Of a stretch of 64,000 nt of DNA, positions 53,701-61,917 are shown piece by piece. The DNA is from Pseudomonas tumuqii (GTDB lineage: Bacteria > Pseudomonadota > Gammaproteobacteria > Pseudomonadales > Pseudomonadaceae): the NCBI RefSeq assembly GCF_013184545.1, contig NZ_JAAOJA010000009.1:1-64000 (forward strand), in the 5' to 3' direction. The notes under the pieces are model-generated. The model saw only the letters and a program-made list of their open reading frames with translations. It was not told the DNA's origin and did no database searches. How positions within the stretch are numbered: position 1 is the first letter of the stretch; every line of letters begins with the position of its first letter. Position numbers and translations under genes: made by a program.

Positions 53701-54241
53701 TTGGCTCGGCGTATGGCTGCGCCTGGTCGACAGCAGCTACGCGCTGCTCGACTTCATGAGCGCCGGCGGCGTGGTGATGTGGGCACTGGCCGGGCTCTGC
53801 GTGGTGTTCTGGACCCTGGTGTTCGAGCGCTTCTGGTATGTGCGCCGGGTTTTCCCGCAGTGGGGGCGCGAGCGGCGCAAGGCCTGGCAGCAAGTGCTGC
53901 AGGACGACAACGGCAGCTGGCAACGGGCGGTGCGCGCCGCCTGGCTGGCGCAGGCGCGGCAACACCTGCTCGGCCCGCTGCGGCTGAGCAAGACCCTGGT
54001 GGCGATGTACCCGCTGCTCGGCTTGCTCGGCACCGTCAGCGGCATGGTCGCGGTGTTCGACGTGCTCGCCATCAACGGCACCGGCAACCCGCGCGGCATG
54101 GCCGCCGGCGTCTGGCAGGCGACCCTGCCGACCATGGCCGGCATGGTCCTGGCAATTACCGGATTGTTCAGCCTGGCACGCCTCGAACGCGATGCGCGCC
54201 GGGCCCTCGAGCGGCTGGCCGACCAGCTGCGTCACGACTGA
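53693..54241 (+). CDS. exbB: ExbB-like MotA/TolQ/ExbB proton-channel protein (ExbB2)
   Basis: A 182-residue inner-membrane protein with three membrane segments (about 22-43, 100-122 and 142-164), the second with YPLLGLLGTVSGMVAVF and the third with TLPTMAGMVLAITGLF. With ExbD it converts the proton motive force into movement of TonB. The start is GTG at 53693, eight bases inside the previous gene. It is the short partner of the TtpC-like protein. Confidence 0.88.
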   Translation: MTDWLGVWLRLVDSSYALLDFMSAGGVVMWALAGLCVVFWTLVFERFWYVRRVFPQWGRERRKAWQQVLQDDNGSWQRAVRAAWLAQARQHLLGPLRLSKTLVAMYPLLGLLGTVSGMVAVFDVLAINGTGNPRGMAAGVWQATLPTMAGMVLAITGLFSLARLERDARRALERLADQLRHD

Positions 54242-54252
54242 GACTGTTCACT

Positions 54253-54663
54253 ATGCGAATGCGCCGACACCACCAGCAGGACGAAGACACCGGCATCGAC
54301 CTGACGCCGATGCTCGACGTGGTCTTCATCATGCTGATCTTCTTCATCGTCACCAGCTCCTTTATCAAGGAGTCCGGTGTCGAAGTGCAGCGTCCCCAGG
54401 CGGAGACTGCCAGCCCGCAGGACAAGGGCAATATCCTCATCGCCGTGACCGCCGATGGCCAGGTGTGGATGGACAAGAAAGTCGTCGACGTACGCAGCGT
54501 GCGCGCCCATGTCGAGCGCATGCGCGTCGACCAGCCGGAAGGTGCGGTGGTGGTGCAGGCCGATCAGGATGCGCGTACCGGCCTGGTGGTGCAGGTGATG
54601 GATCAGGCGCGTCTGGCCGGGGTGCAGGATGTCGCCCTGGCGGCTAGCTCGGGAGCACTTTGA
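54253..54663 (+). CDS. exbD: ExbD-like biopolymer transporter (ExbD2)
   Basis: A 136-residue protein with one membrane segment at about 19-38 containing the essential aspartate, Asp22 (LTPMLDVVFIMLIFFI), and a periplasmic domain. It forms the ExbB-ExbD motor that energises TonB. The ATG at 54253 is 12 bases after exbB. Its stop shares a base with the tonB start. Confidence 0.9.
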   Translation: MRMRRHHQQDEDTGIDLTPMLDVVFIMLIFFIVTSSFIKESGVEVQRPQAETASPQDKGNILIAVTADGQVWMDKKVVDVRSVRAHVERMRVDQPEGAVVVQADQDARTGLVVQVMDQARLAGVQDVALAASSGAL

Positions 54664-55352
54664 TGCGTGTGCCGTTGGCCTTTCTCGGCGCCTGCCTGAT
54701 GGCCGTGGCGCTGTTCGCCTTGATGCTGTACATGGTGGCGCCGCCGCGCAGCCAGCCCTCGGACGAGCCGGTGACGGTGGCCAACTTCGTACGCCTCGAT
54801 GGCCATGCCAGCGACACCGCGACGCGCACCCGCCAGCAGGCGCCGCAGCCACCGCAAGCACAAACCCCGCAACCGCCGACACCGCCCACGCCGGTCGCCG
54901 CCACGCCGAGTGCCACGCTGCCGGCGCTGGATCTGCAATTGCCGAGTCTGAGTAGCGGCATCGCCGTCAACAGTGCGCCGACCCCGAGTCTCAGCGGTCT
55001 GAGCGCCGGCGCCGGCGCCGGCGCGCCCAGCGCACCGGCGCCAAGCGAGTCCGCTGGCCAGGCCGGCGGCCCGGAAAGCGAGGTGATGCCGCTCAACGAT
55101 GTCAGTCCGGACTATCCGCGCTACGCCTTGCAACGGGGCATCGAAGGGCACGTCAAGCTGGCGTTCACCATCACCCGCGCCGGTGCGGTGGAGAATATCC
55201 GGGTGATCGAAGCCAGCCCGCAGAATGTGTTCGAGCGCGAAGCACGGCGCGCCGCCGTGCGCTGGCGCTTTGCCCCGCGGACCGAGAGCGGTCTGGCGGT
55301 GGCCCGCGAAGCGGTGAAAACCCTGTACTTCCGCCTTGAGGGAGGTCGCTGA
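54663..55352 (+). CDS. tonB: TonB-like energy transducer (TonB2)
   Basis: A 229-residue protein with one N-terminal membrane segment (about 5-25), a Pro/Ala/Gln/Ser-rich periplasmic linker (about 55-145) and a TonB C-terminal domain: SPDYPRYALQRGIEGHVKL..., then RRAAVRWRFAPR. It passes energy to outer-membrane receptors, most simply the one at 47591. Compared with classical TonB, the Ser-x3-His pattern of the membrane helix is not seen. A TTG one codon earlier is possible. Confidence 0.88.
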   Translation: MRVPLAFLGACLMAVALFALMLYMVAPPRSQPSDEPVTVANFVRLDGHASDTATRTRQQAPQPPQAQTPQPPTPPTPVAATPSATLPALDLQLPSLSSGIAVNSAPTPSLSGLSAGAGAGAPSAPAPSESAGQAGGPESEVMPLNDVSPDYPRYALQRGIEGHVKLAFTITRAGAVENIRVIEASPQNVFEREARRAAVRWRFAPRTESGLAVAREAVKTLYFRLEGGR

Positions 55353-55353
55353 G

Positions 55354-56451
55354 ATGCAGCGTTTGTTGCTGTTATGGATTCTGTGCACGGCGAGTGCCGT
55401 GCAGGCTGCCGGGCAAAGCGTCGAGCCGGGCGTATTCCGTGCCCTGAATGCGGCCCAGGAGGCGCAGCAGCAGGGCGACTATGCCGCGGCCAGGCGGGCG
55501 CTGGATGCGGCCAAGGCCAAGCCGGACAGCCTGGAGCAGGCCTTGCTGTGGCGCAGTCGCGGCTATCTGGCCTGGGCCGAAGGACAGAACACCAAGGCCA
55601 TCGAGCTGCTCGGCAAGGCGTTGAACAGTGGCAAGCTGGATGCCGAGTTGCAGGCCGGCGAGCAACTCAACCTGGCCCGGCTCAACCTGGCCGAGCGTCG
55701 CTACGCCCAGGTCGTCAGCCTGCTGGCGGCGCAGCAGGCGACGGCCGCTGAAGAGGTCCTGCAGATGCTGGTGCAGGCCTATCAGGGGCTGGGTCAGCCG
55801 GCCAAGGCGCTGCCGCTGGCCGAGCGCTATGTGCAAGGCAATCCGCAGGCGGGCGACAGCTGGTTGCAGTTTCTCGTCGCGGTGAATGCCGACCTCAAGC
55901 GCTACCCGGCGGCCGAGCGCTGGCAGCGTCAGCTGCTCGGCCGTCAGCCCGATCAGGCCCAGGGCTGGCGACAGCTGGCCGCCCTGCAGCAGCTGAGCGG
56001 CAGCCACGCCAAGGCGTTGGCCACCCTGCGCGCCGCGCACAGCAAGGGCCTGCGCTTCAATGAAAGCGAGCTGGACAACCTGGTGCTGCTGGCTGGCGCG
56101 GCCGAGCAACCCTGGCAAGGAGCCAAGCTGCTTACCGGCATGCTCGAACAGGGCTTGTTGCCGCGTACCGCTGCCCGCGAAGAGCGCCTGGCCCTGCTCT
56201 GGTGGCAGGCCCGCGAGCGCGCTGCGGCGGCGCGTATCTACCGCGAACTGGCGGGGCGTTCCGGCAGCGCCAAGCATTGGCTGAACCTGGCCCAGCTGGA
56301 GCTGGAACAGGCCCGTTGGCAGGCCGGCCTGGAGGCTCTGGCCAAGGCCGAGCGCGCCGGTGCCGAACGCAGCAAGGTGCGCGCCTGGCGCAACTGGGCG
56401 GAAAGCGAGCTGAGTTTCGAGCGGGAAAAGCGGGTGGCCAGCGCCGACTGA
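55354..56451 (+). CDS. TPR-repeat protein of the TonB2-like operon
   Basis: A 365-residue protein with a signal peptide (MQRLLLLWILCTASAVQA) and tetratricopeptide-like helical repeats through its length (for instance GDYAAARRALDAAKAKPDSL and GQNTKAIELLGKALNSGKL). TPR proteins also close the TonB2 gene set in Vibrio; a periplasmic scaffold role is inferred. The ATG at 55354 lies one base after the tonB stop and GGAGG is upstream. It ends the operon; no clear terminator follows. Confidence 0.8.
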   Translation: MQRLLLLWILCTASAVQAAGQSVEPGVFRALNAAQEAQQQGDYAAARRALDAAKAKPDSLEQALLWRSRGYLAWAEGQNTKAIELLGKALNSGKLDAELQAGEQLNLARLNLAERRYAQVVSLLAAQQATAAEEVLQMLVQAYQGLGQPAKALPLAERYVQGNPQAGDSWLQFLVAVNADLKRYPAAERWQRQLLGRQPDQAQGWRQLAALQQLSGSHAKALATLRAAHSKGLRFNESELDNLVLLAGAAEQPWQGAKLLTGMLEQGLLPRTAAREERLALLWWQARERAAAARIYRELAGRSGSAKHWLNLAQLELEQARWQAGLEALAKAERAGAERSKVRAWRNWAESELSFEREKRVASAD

Positions 56452-56545
56452 AACCTGCCGCGGTTAACCGTAGGGTGCGAAGCTGGTGCGTACGGCACAG
56501 CCCACGGCCAGGAGCCTAGGATGCGCGGGTTCAGTGTAGGCGCTG

Positions 56546-57067
56546 CTAACTATCCGGCAGCTCGTAGGCGTAGATCTTGTCCGCCTGCATCTGGTAGCCG
56601 GCTTCGGCCAGTTCGCTGCTGCTCTGCTCGACCTTCAGCGCGCCCTCGATCCAGAACGGCTGATAGAGCGCATCAAGCAGCACGCCCAGTTCGGTGGTGA
56701 CGTGCACGATCTGGTTCGATGGCGGTGGCGGTACATGGATGCAGGCGCCGAAGTAGGGCACCAGCAGGAATTCGGTGACGCGGCCTTCGTCGGTCACATC
56801 CAGCGGCACTATATAACCGGGCAGCTTCACCGCCTGGCCGTCCAGTTCCTTGACCACGGGCGCGGCGGGCGATTGTTGCTGGCTGGCCGGGCCGGCTTCG
56901 GACAAGGCGTCGGCCAGTTGCGAGAGGTCATGGATGGGCGCGGGCTCGACCACTTGCGCGGGCGCATCGGCCGGGACCATGTCCGACCAGGTCAGCTCGC
57001 GCACCTCGGCGGCCGTTACCGGCGCGGCCAGGGCGATAAGCACAGCAGCGAGCAGGGGGCGGAGCAT
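56546..57067 (-). CDS. DUF3299 family periplasmic protein
   Basis: A 173-residue protein with a signal peptide (MLRPLLAAVLIALAAPVTAA) and the DUF3299 core: LPGYIVPLDVTDEGRVTEFL, then PYFGACIHVPPPPSNQIVHV. The invariant Cys and His in GACIHVPPPP could bind a metal. It is the last gene of the minus-strand zinc operon and in P. aeruginosa follows the same ABC genes (as I remember, PA4063-PA4066). The role is unknown; a Zn-linked one is inferred from the operon. Confidence 0.8.
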   Translation of the reverse strand: MLRPLLAAVLIALAAPVTAAEVRELTWSDMVPADAPAQVVEPAPIHDLSQLADALSEAGPASQQQSPAAPVVKELDGQAVKLPGYIVPLDVTDEGRVTEFLLVPYFGACIHVPPPPSNQIVHVTTELGVLLDALYQPFWIEGALKVEQSSSELAEAGYQMQADKIYAYELPDS

Positions 57068-57105
57068 GGTGCTACCTCGTATCGAAAAAAGCGTCATAAG
57101 CGGCG

Positions 57106-58371
57106 TTATAAACGAATCGACAGGCCATCGGCCAGCGATTGCCGGTAGGCACGCCAGGCGGGGACGCAGCCCATCAGCAGGGCGGCACTCAGGATAGCGC
57201 CGAGCAGCGCCCACTCATAGGCCGTTGGCAGGTCAAGCGGCAGATACAGGCCGTAGTTGGCCTGCACATGGCCCTGCGCCCCGGCGATGCCCAGATACAG
57301 CAGCAACAGGCCCAGCAGCACGCCGGCCAACGCCAGGGCGAAGGCTTCCAGGATCAGCAGGCTGGCGATATGCCAGGGCCGCGCGCCCACCGAACGCAGG
57401 ATCGCCATTTCCCGGCGGCGTTCGTTGAGGCTGGTGAGAATCGCCGTGAGCATGCCGATCAGCCCGGTCAGCACCACGAACAGCGAGACCACGAACAGCG
57501 CCTTTTCCGCCGTGCCCATCAGGCTCCACAACTCCTGCAGGGCGACCCCGGGGAGAATCGCCAGCAGCGGTTCGCCGCGGAATTCATTGAGCTCGCGTTG
57601 CAGGCTGAAGGTGGCGATCTTGCTGTTGAGGCCCAGCAGGAAGGCGGTGATCTGTTTGGGCTGCAAATCCAGGGCGCGCGCCTGCTCGGCACTGACTACC
57701 CCGGCGCCGCGAGCCGGCATGCCGTTCTGCCAGTCGACATGCAGCGCTTCCATGCCGGCCAGGGAAATATGCAGGGTGCGATCCACCGGGGTGCCGGTGC
57801 GCTCGAGGATGCCGACCACGCTAAAGGGCTTGTCGTCGTGCTTGACCAGGCTGATGGTGGCCACGCCATGGGCCAGTACCAGCTCTTCGCCGAGGCGGTA
57901 GTCCAGCGCCTTGGCCACTTCCGCGCCCAGTACCACTTCGAACGGGTCGTCGGCAAAGGCACGGCCCTGGCCGATCTGCAGCGGCTGGCTGCGGGCATAG
58001 CGGAAGTGCTCGAAGTAGGCCGGGCTGGTGCCCATCACTCGGTAGCCGCGGTGCGAGTCGCCGAGGGAGATGGGGATCGCCCACTTGACCTGGCGGTGGT
58101 CGGCGAAGCGCTCGAAGCTGTCCCAGCGAATGTTGTTGGTCGCATTGCCGATGCGGAATACCGAATACAGCAGCAGATTGACCGAGCCGGAGCGCGCGCC
58201 GACGATCAGGTCGGTGCCGCTGATGGTATTGGCGAAACTGGCGCGCGCTTCCGTGCGCACCCGCTCGACGGCCAGCAACAGGCAAACGGAAAGGGCGATG
58301 GCGAATACCGTGAGCAGCGCGGTGAAGCGGCGGTTGCCCAGGCTGGCCAGGGCCAGACGTAATAGGTACAC
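57106..58371 (-). CDS. ABC transporter permease, FtsX/MacB type
   Basis: A 421-residue inner-membrane protein with a first membrane segment at about 17-37 (FTALLTVFAIALSVCLLLAV), a periplasmic domain and three further segments in the last third (about 290 on). This is the FtsX/LolCE/MacB layout, so it may act mechanically on a periplasmic protein instead of passing a solute. The start is GTG at 58371 with GGAGG upstream, two bases after the ATPase stop. It belongs to the Zur-box operon. Confidence 0.85.
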   Translation of the reverse strand: MYLLRLALASLGNRRFTALLTVFAIALSVCLLLAVERVRTEARASFANTISGTDLIVGARSGSVNLLLYSVFRIGNATNNIRWDSFERFADHRQVKWAIPISLGDSHRGYRVMGTSPAYFEHFRYARSQPLQIGQGRAFADDPFEVVLGAEVAKALDYRLGEELVLAHGVATISLVKHDDKPFSVVGILERTGTPVDRTLHISLAGMEALHVDWQNGMPARGAGVVSAEQARALDLQPKQITAFLLGLNSKIATFSLQRELNEFRGEPLLAILPGVALQELWSLMGTAEKALFVVSLFVVLTGLIGMLTAILTSLNERRREMAILRSVGARPWHIASLLILEAFALALAGVLLGLLLLYLGIAGAQGHVQANYGLYLPLDLPTAYEWALLGAILSAALLMGCVPAWRAYRQSLADGLSIRL

Positions 58372-58373
58372 CT

Positions 58374-59084
58374 TCAGACCTCCGTCGGGGTGGCGGCGCG
58401 ATTGAGTTCGGCCAGCGACAGGCTGCGGTCGAACAGGCGCGCCAGGCTCTGGTCGTGACTGACGAACAGCAGGCTGGCGCCGGCCTCGCGGCATTCGGCG
58501 AACAACAGCTGGAGGAAGGCCTCGCGGGCGTCAAAGTCCAGCGCCGAGGTCGGCTCGTCGGCGATCACCAGTTCCGGCTGACCGATCAGGGCGCGAGCGG
58601 CGGCGACCCGCTGTTGCTGACCGATCGACAGTTCATCGGCGCGGCGTTCGAGCAGTGTCGGCTCCTTCAGGCCGAGGTGGGCGAGCAGGGTGGCGGCGGC
58701 CTGGTCGATGCTGCCGTGGCGCTGGATGGCGCGGCTGGCGCGCAGCCTGGAGAAGTGGCAGGGCAACTCGACGTTCTCGCGCACCGAGAGAAACGGCAGC
58801 AGGTTGAACTGCTGGAAGATATAGCCGGTGTGGTCGACGCGAAAGCGGTCGCGGGCGCTGGCCGAGAGTGCGCTCAGTTCCTGGTCGAGCAGGCGAATGC
58901 TGCCGCGATTGGGCGTTTGCACGCCGCCGAGCAGGCCGAGCAGGGTGGTCTTGCCGCTGCCGCTGGGGCCCTTGAGAAACAGGCTTTCGCCGCGCTGCAG
59001 GGTGAAGCTGGGGATGTCCAGCAGCTGCGCCTGGCCGGGCCAGGCGAAACCGAGATTGGACAGGCTGATCAGGGCATTGCTCAT
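58374..59084 (-). CDS. ABC transporter ATP-binding protein
   Basis: A 236-residue ATPase of the LolD/MacB branch with Walker A GPSGSGKTT at 39-47, the signature LSIGQQQR and Walker B LVIADEPTSALD. The signature has Ile-Gly where most have Gly-Gly, a change seen in some family members. It pairs with the adjacent permease. The ATG at 59084 fits the LolD-like N terminus. Encoded in the Zur-box operon after the DUF2796 gene. Confidence 0.9.
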   Translation of the reverse strand: MSNALISLSNLGFAWPGQAQLLDIPSFTLQRGESLFLKGPSGSGKTTLLGLLGGVQTPNRGSIRLLDQELSALSASARDRFRVDHTGYIFQQFNLLPFLSVRENVELPCHFSRLRASRAIQRHGSIDQAAATLLAHLGLKEPTLLERRADELSIGQQQRVAAARALIGQPELVIADEPTSALDFDAREAFLQLLFAECREAGASLLFVSHDQSLARLFDRSLSLAELNRAATPTEV

Positions 59085-59129
59085 AAAGTAAGCGACTGGG
59101 TTGACCCAGCCGCTCTGCACTCCGAAATT

Positions 59130-59699
59130 TTAGAAGCTGAGGGAAGGCTTGGCGGGCGTCAACTCGACGCCTTGCTGGCCGCTCGGGCCGATCAGTTGTA
59201 CCTGAATTTTCTCGGTGGCGGGGAAGCGCTTGAACAGCTCGCTCAGGTTCAATTGCTTCAATTCGCTCGGCTTTTTGCAGTCGAGTTGGTACTGCGCATG
59301 GATTTCGCTGTGCTCGCTCTCGTCTTCATCGGCGTGCTGTTCGTCGTGCGCGGCTTCTTCGAATAGCGCACTTTCCAGTTCTTGTTCACTCAGGGTGCAG
59401 TCGCCGGCATTCAGGCCGAACAAGGCCTGCGGGTCTTGTAGCTGGCTGCGCACCGTCGCGACCTTGGCTTTGTCCGCGGCGCTGTTGGCCGCATGTTCGA
59501 AACCCGCCAGGTTCATCGCCGGGCTTTCCAGCTGCAGCTCCAGGGCTTGGCCGTCGAGCACCACATTGAGCCGGGCGGCGCCATGCTCGTGGGCGTCGAG
59601 GCTGCCATGTTCATCCGTATGCGCGTGGTTGTGCTCGTTGGCCTGGGCGGCGGCCAGGGGAAGCAGGGCAAAAGGCAGGGCAAGCAGCAGGCGACGCAT
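59130..59699 (-). CDS. DUF2796 (ZrgA-like) periplasmic zinc-binding protein
   Basis: A 189-residue protein with a signal peptide (MRRLLLALPFALLPLAAAQA) and two His/Asp/Glu-rich stretches (NEHNHAHTDEHG near 21-32 and HDEQHADEDESEHSEIH in the middle), the usual mark of zinc binding. DUF2796 proteins include ZrgA, the periplasmic part of the Zrg zinc uptake system of Vibrio cholerae. It is the first gene of the operon and is preceded by a good Zur box. Confidence 0.87.
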   Translation of the reverse strand: MRRLLLALPFALLPLAAAQANEHNHAHTDEHGSLDAHEHGAARLNVVLDGQALELQLESPAMNLAGFEHAANSAADKAKVATVRSQLQDPQALFGLNAGDCTLSEQELESALFEEAAHDEQHADEDESEHSEIHAQYQLDCKKPSELKQLNLSELFKRFPATEKIQVQLIGPSGQQGVELTPAKPSLSF

Positions 59700-59728
59700 G
59701 GTGATCTCCGGTCGGGATTCAATTTACT

Positions 59729-59743
59729 TGTTACGTTATAACA
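59729..59743 (-). promoter_or_regulatory. Zur box upstream of the zinc operon
   Basis: TGTTACG-T-TATAACA matches 12 of 14 positions of the TGTTATA-N-TATAACA Zur palindrome and lies 30 bases before the start codon of the DUF2796 gene. Zinc-bound Zur would repress the operon. Confidence 0.78.
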
Positions 59744-59827
59744 ACTTTTATATGGGTCTGACCAGCTCCGCTTGGCGGGCTGCGCCTGACGTGGGAGCAT
59801 GCCTGTCGATTACTCGAGGGCAGCAAG

Positions 59828-60163
59828 ATGGTGCGAATCCGTGGACGGGTCGGCGATTGGCCGGTGGATCTGACAGTGGAACTGGACGCGCAGGACTGGG
59901 CGCAACTGGCGCAGCAGATGATGCCTGCTGCCGCCGCCAGCGAGCCGGCAGCGGTCGTCGCAGCAACGGATGCGCTGTGGCAGACCACCTTGGACCTGCT
60001 GCGTCAGGCCGGACGGATCGAAGGGCCGCAGCTACTGGCCCAGCTGGCCGCCTTGGCCGGCAGTGAGGCGGCGGGCAAGCGCCTGCTGGTGCGTTTGCGC
60101 CATTGCGCCCAGGTGCGCATGGAAGCCGCTGCGGATGCGCCTATCTATCACTGGATTGGTTAA
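59828..60163 (+). CDS. Conserved hypothetical protein
   Basis: A 111-residue protein without signal peptide or membrane segment, rich in Ala, Leu and Gln (LAQQMMPAAAA; LLAQLAALAGSEAAGKRLLVR). I do not recognise a family. It lies divergently beside the zinc operon and convergently to the thioredoxin gene; a hypothetical gene is found at the same place in P. aeruginosa as I recall it. The coding bias and the compact position make it a real gene. Confidence 0.6.
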   Translation: MVRIRGRVGDWPVDLTVELDAQDWAQLAQQMMPAAAASEPAAVVAATDALWQTTLDLLRQAGRIEGPQLLAQLAALAGSEAAGKRLLVRLRHCAQVRMEAAADAPIYHWIG

Positions 60164-60217
60164 TAAGTACCGATGGGGTAGCCGCCACGGCGACAGGTTA
60201 TCCATCATCTGACCTGT

Positions 60218-60290
60218 CGCGGCTGAAGCCCCTCCCACGAGCACAGTTAGCCCTGTGGGAAGGGCCGGGCGGCGTTCCGCTTCAGCCGCG
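60218..60290. repeat. Pseudomonas interspersed inverted-repeat (REP-like) element
   Basis: CGCGGCTGAAGC at 60218-60229 and GCTTCAGCCGCG at 60279-60290 are perfect inverted repeats; inside them CCCTCCCAC pairs with GTGGGAAGGG. Elements with a core like CGCGGCT(A/G)AAGC(C)-CTCCCAC are dispersed in many Pseudomonas genomes. It lies between the convergent ends of the hypothetical gene and the thioredoxin gene. Confidence 0.75.
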
Positions 60291-60315
60291 AGGCCCGACA
60301 GAGGCCCAGGCCTGT

Positions 60316-61188
60316 CTAGTAGATCGCCTGATACAGCTTGCGCCGGTAGGTGGTGACCAGCGGGTGCTGGGTGCCGAGCAGGTCGAACACCTGCAGCAGG
60401 GTCTTGTGCGGCAGGCCGTCGGCGTAGGCGCGGTTGCGCGTGAACAGCTGCAGCAGGGCATCCAGTGCCGGCTCGTATTGCTGGCGGGCCAGTTGCTGGA
60501 TCGCCAGCTGGTAGGCGGCCTCATCGTCTGCGCCGTTCTGCGCCAGGCGGGTTTTCAGGCTGGCGACATCCGGCAGGTCCGCCGCCTGCCGGAGGAAGGT
60601 CAGCTGCGCGCGAGCGCCGGCCAGGGCCTGCTTGTGTTCGTCGCCCTTGACCGCATCGAGCACGCTTTGCGCTTCGTCCAGCTCGCCGCGTTCGGCCAGG
60701 CAGCGGGCATAGAGGATCAGCGCCAGGGCATTTTCGTTGTCCTCGCCGAGCAACTGCTTGAGCAGGACTTCGGCGTCGCCGATGCGTCCTTCGGCGAACA
60801 GCGCCTGGGCGCTTTCCAGGGGAGCGACGCCAGGCGCTGCCGGCTCGGCCACGTGGGGCTTGAGCAGTTCGCGTATCGCCGACTCAGGCTGCGCGCCGGA
60901 GAAACCGTCGACCGGCTGGCCGTTCTTGAACAGCACCACGGTGGGCAGGCTGCGGATGCCGAAGCGCGCGACTATGTCCTGCTCGAGGTCGCAGTTGACC
61001 TTGGCCAGCAGCAGTTCGCCCTGATAGCCCTCGGTGATCTGCGCCAGCAGTGGCATCAGCGCCTTGCAGGGCGCGCACCACTCGGCCCAGAAGTCGACCA
61101 GCACCGGTTTGTGGAACGAGTTCTCGATCACCAGTTGCTCGAATTGGGCGCTGCCGGATACGTCGAAAATATAAGGGATGTCGCTCAT
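60316..61188 (-). CDS. ybbN: Thioredoxin family protein YbbN/CnoX-like
   Basis: A 290-residue cytosolic protein made of an N-terminal thioredoxin domain and C-terminal TPR repeats. The thioredoxin motif is WCAPC (Cys38, Cys41), so it is redox-competent, unlike E. coli YbbN, which lacks the first Cys. CnoX/YbbN proteins act as chaperedoxins that protect substrates from over-oxidation and hand them to GroEL/DnaK. The ATG at 61188 begins the conserved N terminus. The end overlaps nothing; the repeat element follows. Confidence 0.88.
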   Translation of the reverse strand: MSDIPYIFDVSGSAQFEQLVIENSFHKPVLVDFWAEWCAPCKALMPLLAQITEGYQGELLLAKVNCDLEQDIVARFGIRSLPTVVLFKNGQPVDGFSGAQPESAIRELLKPHVAEPAAPGVAPLESAQALFAEGRIGDAEVLLKQLLGEDNENALALILYARCLAERGELDEAQSVLDAVKGDEHKQALAGARAQLTFLRQAADLPDVASLKTRLAQNGADDEAAYQLAIQQLARQQYEPALDALLQLFTRNRAYADGLPHKTLLQVFDLLGTQHPLVTTYRRKLYQAIY

Positions 61189-61260
61189 GGTCGGTCTCGC
61201 TGGGCGAAAAATGGCTATCACTATAAATGTGGGCGCCTGCTTGCGGAAACAAGGCGTGTG

Positions 61261-61917
61261 TCAGTCGCGTTGCGCGTGATACAGGCTGACCTGGCGAAAC
61301 TCGGCGGGCTCGGCCAGATCCGGCCAGGTGCAGGCGTCCATCAGGCCAAGGCGCCGATACAGCGGATGCTGGAAATCGCGCACCCGCGAATCGGCCACCA
61401 GCGCCTGGCGGCCGCGGCTGAGGAACTGGTCGAGCAGCGGCAGGTTGGCGCGGTCGTAGAGCACGTCGGCGACCAGGATCAGGTCGAAACGGTCGGCTTC
61501 CTGGAAGAAGTCCGCCGAGTAGCCCAGTTCCACCTGGTTGAGTGCGGCATTGGCCCGGCAGGCCGCGAGGGCCAGTGGATCGAGGTCGCAGGCCACCACT
61601 TCGAGGGCGCCCGCCTTGGCCGCGGCAATCGCCGCGACGCCGGAACCGGCGCCGAAATCCAGTACGCGTTTGCCGCGCACCCACTGCGGGTGTTCGGCCA
61701 GCCAGCGCGCCAGGACCAGGCCGCTGGCCCAGCAGAAGCACCAGTAGGGCGGTTCCTCGAGAACGCGCCGGGTTTCCTCCGGGTTGAAGGCGCGCGCCAT
61801 ATTGGCGGCATCGATCAGCCAGAGTTTCAGCTCGGTAGCGGGCAATGGCTCGGCCACCAGCCTGGCGTCACCGAGCAGCTCACTCAGTGCCGCCTGCAGG
61901 GCGGCAGTGCTGCTCAC
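61261..61917 (-). CDS. Class I SAM-dependent methyltransferase (ETFB/PrmA-like)
   Basis: A 218-residue protein with the SAM-binding motif I LDFGAGSGVAAIAAA, then VACDLDP and DLILVADVLYD. The pattern LADVLYD-like and FCWASGLVLARWL is shared by the METTL20-type (ETFB lysine methyltransferase) and PrmA-like group, so a protein substrate is likely; I cannot say which. The start overlaps the stop of the upstream lipoprotein gene by four bases, so they are an operon. Confidence 0.8.
   Translation of the reverse strand: MSSTAALQAALSELLGDARLVAEPLPATELKLWLIDAANMARAFNPEETRRVLEEPPYWCFCWASGLVLARWLAEHPQWVRGKRVLDFGAGSGVAAIAAAKAGALEVVACDLDPLALAACRANAALNQVELGYSADFFQEADRFDLILVADVLYDRANLPLLDQFLSRGRQALVADSRVRDFQHPLYRRLGLMDACTWPDLAEPAEFRQVSLYHAQRD

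Noticed and set aside
56452..56545. CGGTTAACCG palindrome and TAGGGTGCG-like sequence after the TPR gene
   Set aside because: The palindrome has no T run and the second is a fragment of a common Pseudomonas dispersed motif. I cannot support a terminator or repeat there.
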